DNA of 64,000 bases from Linanthus parryae. Lineage: Eukaryota > Streptophyta > Magnoliopsida > Ericales > Polemoniaceae. The notes below the pieces were generated by a model, which worked only from the letters and a program-made list of their open reading frames with translations, searched no databases and had not been told where the DNA came from. Positions 55,160 to 64,000 of the stretch are shown here, piece by piece. Numbering within the stretch: position 1 is the first letter of the stretch; every line of letters starts with the position of its first letter. The position numbers were made by a program, and so were the translations under genes. The stretch covers positions 63,015,718 through 63,079,717 of the forward strand of contig JALGPY010000004.1 in the NCBI GenBank assembly GCA_023055425.1, read 5' to 3'.

Positions 55160-57803
55160 AATACCCCTACGCTATCGTTTGCTCGTCCCGAGCAGAGTCT
55201 CGTCTAATGCATCTAAATGTTTATTAGCCAACATGACTCAAACGACTCTAACATAACTCACGAAACTACATTGCAGCAAGATGATGCAAATGCAAATCTA
55301 GACTCGATCTTAAACATAAAACACAAACTGCATACTTTTTGTGAGATCAAGCAATTTCAATAGACGTAGACCTGTGCTCATGAATGATGAAAAAGTTAGG
55401 CAAGAGGTTTGAACCGCAACTAAACTCGACAACAAGTAAATCCCCATAGTTAGTATACAAAGCTTAACTTTACTATGAAGAACAATCTACCTATTCATGT
55501 GTGCTGATAAAATAAGAGGCTAACCAAGGCTATGCCACGTTCATAGTCCGAGCTCCTATTCCACTAACGGTTAAAAATGTTGAGGCTTAGGGACAAAAGG
55601 ATAATCATGAAGTAATAAGTCCTAAAGCGTCACATCCTCACATTAAAACCCGCATCTCACACACCCTCACCCTGATGATAGGAATCCACAACCCGAATCT
55701 CACTGACTCCGGCCTTCGATCCCCTCAAACCCCGGTACAATAACGATATCCGCGACCATCGTGGCGAAACGTGCACGACTTATAAATCACCGTCCAACGA
55801 AATAAGAACTCCACCACTCGATTTCCAATAAGCATACTTTAATAATTTATTCCTCTCCTTTTTTCTCCCTTTTTTATTTTTTTTTTCTTCTTTTTTTTTC
55901 TCTCTCAACAATACATCCACAATATAATAGCAAAAATACACGAGCGGTCCTGCAAGAGTTAAGCAATTATAAAAACGTTAGGGGAAGGAAATAAACAATC
56001 GAATGAATGAGTATCACATATAAAATTAGTCTCCCCCTAACTCAATGAAGCACGTGATGGAACTAAACAAACCGCAAACCAATCAAAGTATATGTGTGCG
56101 GATGGAGTCGTCAGAAGCACAATCTCGATGTCCATAGTCAAAAGTCGACACCCCCACACTAAAATGTAGTCACGCCCCCTCTCAAGTAGTCAATAAGATG
56201 CATGCCTCGTGCATAATTCAACCGATCCTCCTACACCGCGATGATGAAAAGATGCGATACCTATCACGATCCACCAATTAAGTTCAACCAATCCCATTTT
56301 CGTGCGCATTAGATGTCACGCACTTAGGCTCTCCACTACTGTGTCCACGATGTAATGACATGGAACACCGCCACACCGTAGTGTGCAAGCCGACTCACTC
56401 ACCCTCGCATCCCCTCAAAGATATCTAATGAAGCACATGCGAACAATAGGACTCACATAAATGTGAAATGAAGCACACCCTCAACGAACCCCCTCAACTA
56501 GTGCTCCCTCGTGACGCTCTAGAAAGGTAATCTAAACGATATATGATGAAGGACAAGAATCGTCTACTTAGGTCATAGAGGCTAACAAAAGGATCAATTA
56601 GGGTTATCTAGTGGTCCTACAAGGTAAGATCTAAAAAGCAGTGAGTGCTCTAATACACATCCTCGCACAGCTGCTCTGTGTGCCACTACGAGGCGGGATG
56701 GCGACTACCTAAGACGGACAACATGAACGTTCGGATTGTTTAGCAAACACCAAGCTCAACTGTTTCAGAGAAAAACAACACACACTTTAGCTTTTAAAAT
56801 TCAATTTAGTTTAAAAATAGGTTGGAATTCCCGTAATGAGATTCTCTCTATACTTACTAGGGGGTCCTAAAAGTGTCATTCTCGGCCAAAATCCACGCCC
56901 TATGCCTAAAGTGTTCACATCTCTCTAAATCAACCAAGTCTATGCTTCTATCAATTGCCTTTTCTCAAATTTTTAATTTCATTTTTTTTTTTATAGATTT
57001 TCATAATATCCTAAATCTATATGCAAGGCTTTGACACGGAAAAAAATTTGACTCTACAATTTAAAAGTTGTGTGGGTATACTCAATTATGTAAAAGTGCA
57101 AACCGTATGTAAATCTATCCTACACAATACGCCAATATAAGTAAACACATAACAAAAACTACAATACTGACTCACAATACAACCTAAACACATCCTACAT
57201 GTAACTGGCTATGCAAGACACTTTGGCTAGCAAACAGATAAATCACCCCCACACTGAATGCTTCGTTGTCCTTAACGAATTTAGAGAGTATGCAAGAAGA
57301 CTCAGACTCAATGTGTAGGCCATTAGATGAGATGGAGCATGACATACTTATATAAAAGAAACACAAAATTTAGCAAGAGAAAAAGATACTCACAACCACC
57401 TCAAGGGTGGGGAAGAAATCACGCCAAGCAGTCCCCAAGCACAGTAGTGGCACCACCATGCTCCCAACGGTGTGTTTGTTCTCGCACACCGGGGTAGACT
57501 GCCCTCCTCTGCTAAAATTTGTGTCTTCGAGAATCCCCAACCCGCATACACGAGTCCCCATAAAGGTCATGTGTGCCATGGCACACCGGGGTAGATTCTA
57601 CCATAACCTGCATAAATTTGTCATAAAGAAATATCATCAGTCCCTCTCTCTCTCATCTCTCCAGATAAAATAAATAGAAACATAACACAACTGAATTAAA
57701 AACGCACTCCCTAATCTAATGCAAATAAATTGGTTGGGTTGCCTCCCAACAAGCTCCTTGTAATTTAAGGTCGACGACCCGATCCAGTTACCTCAAAATA
57801 TTT
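55160..57803 (-). mobile_element. Non-coding 3' internal region of Athila-type element 2
   Basis: 2.6 kb. The PPT is at the left end (coding strand GCGTAGGGGTATT before TGATAAC). T/C-rich run at 55850-55905. The part 56320-56720 aligns with 4670-5060 of element 1. Near 57730-57790 the block GGGTTGCCTCCCAA / TTTAAGGTCGACGACCCG recurs almost unchanged from element 1. No credible ORF. Confidence 0.75.
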
Positions 57804-58430
57804 TTAAGGAGGTCTAGCACGACGTGCCTCCTCCGTCAATTTATTGCTCTTGATTTTCCGCACCACATCATGTGCACACACCACATTTGGCTTCTTCTCT
57901 GATTCGGGTGGATCGGGCTGCAAAACTGTAGGCAACCCAAGAGAAGGATCCACACGATCTTCTCTAAACTTGATCATGGCCAACTTATTATTCCCCTTGC
58001 CTGGAACGAATGCCTCGAACACAAGTGATGATTCTAGAGCCTTGATAGTAAGCTCCTCAGTCTCTAGATCCAGATAAGCATGCATTGTCTTCAAAAGCGG
58101 TCTTCCAAAGATGAGTGGAACATCGCGATCCTCCTTGATATCCACTATCACAAAGTCAGCTGGGAAGACAAATGCACCCACTTTGACAAGCAAGTTCTCA
58201 ATCACCCCAGTCGCGGTAACAATAGAATTGTCTACCAATTGCAGACCCATCTTCACAGGGGTTGGCGCACCAAAGCCCAATCTCTGAAATAGAGACAATG
58301 GCATGAGATTAATACTTGTACCCAAATCGCAGAGCCCATGCGTATGGTATCCACCCCCAAGAGTGCAGCCTAGAATGACATTGCCTGGATCTCTCATCTT
58401 GGGATGTCCCTCTGAATTACTGTACTGCAT
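57804..58430 (-). pseudogene. Athila-type protease, element 2
   Basis: Segments: KMRDPGNVILGCTLGG, active site CDLGTSINLMPLSLF, ENLLVKVGAFVFPADFVIVDI, VPLIFGRPLLKTMHAYLDLETEEL. The tail ends at a stop at 57804. Upstream it meets the gag frame through a frameshift near 58420. Retropepsin for the Gag precursor; no pol follows. The catalytic D is present, so only the frameshift argues against function. Confidence 0.9.
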
Positions 58431-60382
58431 GTCTCAGTCAATTTCACCATGGCATAGGGGTCTATGTTCTTCTTGCCCCATAAGATCTCCTTCAAGAACT
58501 TCTTGTACTTGGGCATTTGAGCAAGTGCTTCCACAAGAGGAATGTTTATATTGATTTGCTTGAATATGTTTAGAAATTTCCCAAAGTGTTCCTCATCATT
58601 CTTCTTCATTGTCGCCGGATATGGTATTCGTGGCTCATAAGTGGCCGGATTTGGAGTGTTCTTGGGCTCTTCTCTTTTCCCTACGGCGTCCTTTGATTGG
58701 GGAATCACAGCAGGTACGAGAATTCCTTCACTCAATACTTTCTCAGTGGCTTTAGTAGCTTCAGCTCTCATATGGCTAGGATATGGAGGATCCTCAGTAG
58801 TAGTTCCACTGCGAGTAGTAATAGATTTCAGCTGCTCAGTAGGAGGAATGGTATTAGAAGGAAGCATACCTGATGGAAATTTAGCATTTTGATTGGAAAT
58901 TTGCCCAATCTGCGTCTCATGACTCTTCATTGTAGCTTCCATGGAGACAATTCTACTCTCCATTCTATCTTGACTAGCGAGCAACTTTGTCAATATAACC
59001 ATTTTCTCTTGATCCTCTTGTTTCAGAGCGTGCTGAGCTTGGTATGGAGGATTTGGCTGCTGACCCGGTGCATATAACCCACTGTTACGGTTGGCATAGC
59101 TAAAGTTGGGGTGATTTCGGTTGATGGGATGATAAGTGCTCGTCCACTGCTGTTGCCTTGGTGGGCCCATATAATTCACGTCTTCAATGGAGCCATATCC
59201 CTGATTCTCATCCGCGATCATCTATCCCACAGACTTCACCCGTGATGATGGATTCATGTTGTTAAAAGCCGAGGTCATGATTGCCATCTGTTCCTCAAAC
59301 TTCTGCTCCACCATAGTCTCAATCTTGTTCACCAGTGCCCCATCAGATTTTGAACTTCTACGAATTTCAGACCTCGTAGACTCACGCTTCGCCACATTAT
59401 TAAGCAGGTCTCAGCATATCTGCAGCCGCAAGCCCATGAAGTTACCCTGAGCAATCATGTCTAGCTCATTTGTTGTCTCCCTGTCTAGGCCATTATAGAA
59501 GTAGTGCAATAGTTTGTACCATGGCTCCCCGTTATTAGGGCATCTGCGAAGAAGCTGGTTGAATTTCCTCCATGTGTCCCCCAAATAATCATCTTCCTGC
59601 TTGCTGAACTTTGTGATGTATGCCATTCATGGTGGAAGATATTTCCTGAGAAACTCCTGGCAACATTTTGCCCATGTTGTAATACAACCTTCTGGAAGCT
59701 CCATAAGCCATGTCTTTGCTTTTCCCGATAAGGAGAAAGGAAAAAGCATGAGCTTTATTGTCTTGAGTGGAACTCTCTGATCATATATGGTTGAGGTAAT
59801 TTTCTCGAAATTTAGCAAGTACTGGTGTGGATCATCACCTGCTGCCCAAGTAAACAGACACTCATCTCGGACCATGTTTATCAATGGCTGGCGTATCTCA
59901 AAATGTGCGGCACTGATATGGGGTCTGACAATAGTAGGCTGGTACCCATCCGGTGTGGTCCTGAAATAGTCCACTAATGGACGTTCATCCTGATCAACAA
60001 TCACTTGGGCCTCATCACTTTGTCTATTATTTCCTCCACCATTGTTGTTACCCCTGTTGTTTCCACCATTGTTTTCGTCACCAACCCCCACACCCGGAAG
60101 TTGTGGATTTGAGGGATTCATGCGAGCCATAGCAGCCTCCATCTCAGCCATCTGAGCTCTAAGCTGCTCAGTCTCCCTCGCTCAATTAGCTGCATCTTCC
60201 ACTGCTGCAACTCTAGCTACTTCCGCATCCTGCATATTCTTGCGGATCATTTCAAACTCAGCTCTAGTTTCGTCATCCATGGTAGCTGAGCTCGGTTTCC
60301 TCTTGTCTCTAAGTTGTGCTCGTAACAAGGATTCCGGGTCTTCAAGTGTTCGATGTAAATGTTCGTTTCTAGAACGGGACAT
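58394..60382 (-). pseudogene. Athila-type Gag, element 2
   Basis: A single frame from MSRSRNEHL (60382) to about 58420, closed by four in-frame stops (60182, 59627, 59411 and 59222). Segments: TRAEFEMIRKNMQDAEVARV; an Asn/Gly-rich stretch (GGNNRGNNNGGG-like, 60030-60080); the capsid core QPLINMVRDECLF, YLLNFEKITSTIYDQR, KLMLFPFSLSGKAKTWLMELP, ITTWAKCCQEFLRKYLPP, TWRKFNQLLRRCPNNG, FYNGL; Pro/Gln/Tyr-rich tail (YAPGQQPNPPY); ITTRSGTTTEDPPYP; and ININIPLVEALAQMPKYKKFLKEIL before protease. Apart from the stops it is well kept. Confidence 0.9.
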
Positions 60383-60497
60383 GCACCGTACAATCTAACC
60401 TAAAATCACAAATCACAAAAAAATGTAGGTGAGTAATAGATATAAACAGAAAAGTAAAATCCTTAAGGCTAGGAATTATAACTAATTTAGCCGAAGT

Positions 60498-60514
60498 CCC
60501 CGGCAACGGCGCCA
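60498..60514 (-). other. Athila primer binding site (tRNA-Asp), element 2
   Basis: Coding strand TGGCGCCGTTGCCGGGG after AGTTTT and the LTR end GTGTCA; same as element 1. Confidence 0.95.
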
Positions 60515-60520
60515 AAAACT

Positions 60521-62239
60521 TGACACGCTCGCACTGCAAGTGTACAGTTGTCGGTGCAGTAATAATCCGGTAATCCGGGTTGTCGAACCCAAGATACTTC
60601 TTATTAAATTAGTTACCAATTCTACACCTTATGTGGGTCAATCGCTTTGTTTGTGTTCTACTAATTCTACGAAAATTTAAAGATCAATATTCTCAATTAA
60701 CCAAGTGACTAACTCACGATTAACGAAGAACAATTTGTATAGAGTTACTAATGAGAGACAAATACCGGGATTCCTCTACAAGATCACTAAGGTTACTACG
60801 ACTATCCGTTTTGATTCACGAAACACTAATTCGTTACTCTTGTTAATCAAGCAATTGCAACTTACCGAGTTACCAAGCAAGCGATCTATTCCTAGAGTCA
60901 CTTTGAACTGAGTTACCAAGTTCAATTCAATCCTAAGCATGCATTAGATCTCAATATTCTACTTTTTGATCCTAGTTAACATTATCGAGTTACCACACAA
61001 TGATAAAACTAGGTGAATAGTTCAAGTTTCCGTCACGGAATTACCACACAAACACTAATTAAAATCAATCCTACGTGACGTCAAACACAAGAGAGATGAA
61101 GATAATCACATAAACTACTCATAACAAGAGAATAACGTATCTAATTAAGTTAAAACATGAATCGAAAAATCAAACGTGTATTTCATAGAACCCTAGCTAC
61201 CAAACGAGGATCCCGATAATAAAACATAGCTAGACATGAGTTCTAACATAATCTCAATGTTTTTCATCAACAAAACGCTAAGAATAATGAAGAAGAAGGG
61301 ATAAAGAAATCCAAACGGATGAAATCCAAACTCCAAAGTGCTCTCCCAAGCTCCAAGAATGTTGTTGTACCTTCTAATGCCTCAAAAACGACCTAACCAA
61401 GTCTAAAATACGTTCTCAAGTGTTTGGGACTAATTAGGGTTAATTACAAAAAGTTCCTGCAAAATTTGAAAAAGATCTGGCCAAACCCAGGTCGCACGAC
61501 CTCCCTTCCAGGTCGTACAACCTCTGGAAAGGGCAAGGGGAGGTCGTGTGACCTCTAAAAGGTCTTGCAAGACCTGCACAAGTGTTCGCTGCTTGCTGCC
61601 TTCTGACCCGCAGGTCCTGCGACCTGAGATTGAGGTCCTGCGACCTCTGGCAAATCTCCACCAGGTCCTGTGACCTCTGATCCGGTCCAACAGGACCTCC
61701 TTCCAACTATACTGCTCTCTGTCCTAACTTTCTCAGGTCGTGCAGCCTCTGAGTGAGGTCGTACGACCTCCCATGAACTTGGCAAAAATCAGAACTTCGT
61801 CCCCTCGTAGCGCATGCTTTCAAATCACTTCCCGAGCATCGACCCATCACTTGATCCTCCATTTTGAGCTCTCTACATGCTCAATGCCCGCAACATCTTC
61901 TCATGTGCCTCTCTAGCAATCGAATCATTGTCTCTTGCTTTCCTTCCAAATTCTCGCGCTCGCCTTAGTTTCCGAAGTTCGTTTCCTCTATCCACTTGCT
62001 CCTCGCGTGCTCGGTTCATGAAAAGCACAACCCGAACACCCTGCAAAAATCAAATGTGACAAGATATGATAAATCACATGTAAAACGAGATAGAAAACGC
62101 CCGGACTTCACAAGTAATGCACAAAACGCTCACATGATCAATTCTCGCTCAAAACAACTCGAACGACTCTAAATTCTCCATTTTCGCACGCAATACGGTA
62201 AGAAATTATACGAATAGATGACTCTACTGCAGAGTATCA
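60521..62239 (-). repeat. 5' LTR of Athila-type element 2
   Basis: 1,719 bp, TGACACGCTCG to GAGTATCA on the plus strand. Same palindrome array at 61489-61769. Longer than the 3' LTR by about 110 bp at 61096-61203. Confidence 0.94.
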
Positions 62240-62480
62240 ATAGGAATGGGAAATGGTTGGCTGGTTATAACTGCAATGCTCTTGGTTTCTCTCTTCTTCT
62301 TGCTAATGCCCTTGCTCTCCTCACTCTCACTGGACTTCACTTAGCCTAGCACCTTGGCTGCTCTCATGTTCTAACTAGCGCTGAAAAAAAAGACCGCTAT
62401 AGTTATGGCGCTGATGTTCCTCATCTATCCTATCACTTTAGTTTGTCATCTATCTCACTTCAAACAAACCTGTTATGTAT
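62240..62480 (+). pseudogene. L1-type LINE, part 3 (RNase H)
   Basis: RNGKWLAGYNCNALGFS (62243-62293), then LANALALLTLTGLHLA and HLGCSHVLTSAE: the plant L1 RNase H layout with a stop after GLHLA. It completes the domain that starts at 53508 across the Athila-type insertion. Right end and poly-A not defined. Confidence 0.75.
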
Positions 62481-62504
62481 CTGGTAATTCAAGCTCCTAC
62501 CTAA

Positions 62505-62845
62505 GCATTGGACGAAACGAGGAAGAAGAACGAAGCGTCATTGGAAGAATCTGTTGGGTCTTCGTGCGAAGACATCGGGGCTGGGGCGGTTTCGTTGTTT
62601 CCTTGTCCGATTTTGGAATGTTTTGACTGATTCTTTGGGCACAAGTCAGTATCCTAGGCCTATATAAAGACCTATAACATTGTGTGGTGCAGTGTAATTG
62701 GGTTCTCATCAACAAATTGGTTCGTTTTGGCCGTGGATGTAGCTAGCCTAAAAAGTAGTGAACCACGTTTTATCATTGAGTTGTTCTTCATCTTCTTCTT
62801 CGTCTAATAATTCTTCTTGGTTCCTAACAAATGGTATCGTACTTC
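62505..62845 (+). repeat. Possible copia-like LTR end
   Basis: TATA-like CTATATAAAG (62660-62669), a pyrimidine-rich end CTTCTTCTTCGTC...CCTAACA, and TGGTATCGTACTTCC (62832-62846), which shares only TGGTATC with the initiator-Met primer site. It could be a decayed 5' LTR with its primer site. No partner LTR or coding part is in the window. Confidence 0.3.
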
Positions 62846-64000
62846 CGCATCGTTTTCCAACAAAATCGTAATTTGTGTTTCTTGATTACAGAGACACAAA
62901 TGAGCCGAAAAGTTAGGGCACTAAGAGTTTAATAAAGAAGTGTGCTGAAAGTGGAAATGTTTCAGCTCAATATTAGTTGTCCAAGTTAGTTTATTTACTA
63001 GGCTTTGATTCGTATAGTATGGAAATTTTTGCTTTGGCGAATTTAACTATCATTTTATATCTCTGTTTTACTCACTTTTGAAGAACATAAGTTATACTTT
63101 TGGAAGTGATCTTTTGTTATATTGTGCAGGTAATATTGGTAACATCATCTCAGTTGTTGTCGAAGTTGTTACTAAACGACGAGTTTGTCCCAATGGATGA
63201 TGGATGAAAATATTAATCGGGCAATCAAAACACAGATACCTGAGAAAAATACAGTCCAGTTTCTTTCTTTGCTCACTTTATGGATAACCCAGTCAAGTAC
63301 AAGCCATAGGCCAACTTGTGAGGTTATTCTTGTATCGATGAAACTTCGATGACTTCGTTTCTATGTTTAAACACGTGAAATGCCGAGGGGGTTTTATGCG
63401 TTTCTACGAGAAGGCTGATGAGATGCTCTCTATTGTCACTGTACTAGTGAACTTCAGTTGCGAGAAAGGTCTACAGTGGAGTCAGAGGAGAGAGGGTTTG
63501 TAGGAAGAGGACACATGCCTTAAAGAAGGCTCAACGAAGAGGGATTCAGATCTTCTCCAGCTCCGTGAGTCTATAGCGGTATCGGGAAGATCCATACCGT
63601 TTTTCTTTATGGACCGATCAAATTATTACACATGTTTGGCCTCAAAGCAAAGTCATAAAAAGGACAATTGAAAAGGGGGAAATCATACTACCCCCGTTCC
63701 GCCAGCTTCTTCATACTTCCCTTGTGTGAGGTTTCACCAGCTTCCTACTTCTACATAATAGAAAGTTTTTTCATGGTAAATGCCCTTAGTGATTTCACTA
63801 ATTGTGATGTGTTATCCTAAATCTATTCCAGCCCAAAACCAATCTAGCCAAAATTAACCTAAGTAACCAACTTAATTCAACCCAAACCCCAAAACTTCCA
63901 GTACCCCAACAAAACCTATCTATTCTTTGGAAACAAGATCATCATTCTCTCACGTGTTGCTTCTCTCTGTTGATCTTTCAAAAATTGGGAGACCTCTCTC
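62846..64000. other. Unassigned right end
   Basis: No recognised gene. 62888-62930 (GAGACACAAATGAGCCGAAAAG) is a near copy of 27556-27595. The rest is AT-rich with no ORF of note. Confidence 0.45.

Larger units (their letters stand above)
53533..62239 (-). mobile_element. Athila-type gypsy element 2, non-autonomous (gag-protease only)
   Basis: 8,707 bp with both LTRs, PPT, non-coding 3' region, protease, gag and Asp-tRNA primer site. No RT, RNase H or integrase in any frame. Flanks ATAAA (53528-53532) and ATAGG (62240-62244) are a mutated 5-bp duplication: with the element removed the LINE reads RDKNGKWLAGYNCNA without a break. Same layout as element 1 but with different LTR sequence. Confidence 0.92.

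Overview
The window is plant nuclear DNA, most likely from a dicot (species not identifiable). It consists almost entirely of nested transposable elements. Evidence for a plant: Angela-type Ty1/copia, Athila-type and Tat-type Ty3/gypsy elements, Tekay/Del-like LTRs, L1-type LINE pieces, a Daysleeper/Ricesleeper-like hAT transposase, a plant mobile domain and a PDS5C-like cohesin-factor sequence. I see no intact ordinary host gene, rRNA, tRNA gene or CRISPR array.

Layout, left to right. 1-1117 is the start of gag and the 5' LTR of a Tat-type gypsy element (minus strand) that runs off the left edge. It sits in a copia LTR fragment (1118-1746) followed by copia PBS and leader (1747-2117). 2118-10111 is an Athila-type element (minus) with gag and protease but no RT, RNase H or integrase; its 5' LTR is cut at a junction with a broken Angela-type copia (10112-22124, minus). 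The copia RNase H region is split by a 3.6-kb solo LTR (11721-15365, TSD CAAAC). 22181-25760 is one Tekay-like LTR interrupted by another (TSD GTTAC). 25760-28278 is mostly unassigned, with a LINE scrap.

28279-33022 is the most unusual object: a complete 4.74-kb LTR element (331/352-bp LTRs, TSD GAGGG, initiator-Met PBS, PPT) with no recognisable gag or pol. Its cargo is two diverged copies of a PDS5-like (sister-chromatid cohesion) sequence, each ending in tandem 19-residue tryptophan repeats I do not recognise. A diverged partial LTR lies between the two copies.

33028-37640 holds inverted, palindromic copies of a hAT transposase gene and unassigned DNA. From about 37880 to 62480 there is one decayed L1 LINE cut by two insertions. 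The first is a 13.1-kb Tat-type gypsy (39926-53021, TSD CCTAT) carrying an antisense, intron-containing gene with a plant mobile domain. The second is an 8.7-kb Athila-type gag-protease-only element (53533-62239). Removing both restores the LINE reading frame at each junction. 62500-64000 has a possible copia-like LTR end and unassigned DNA.

The parts form layers, not a pathway. LINE and copia are the older hosts, gypsy elements landed in them, and several elements (PDS5 element, both Athila types) lack their own pol and would need enzymes in trans. Nearly every coding region has frameshifts or stops, so most of this DNA is fossil.
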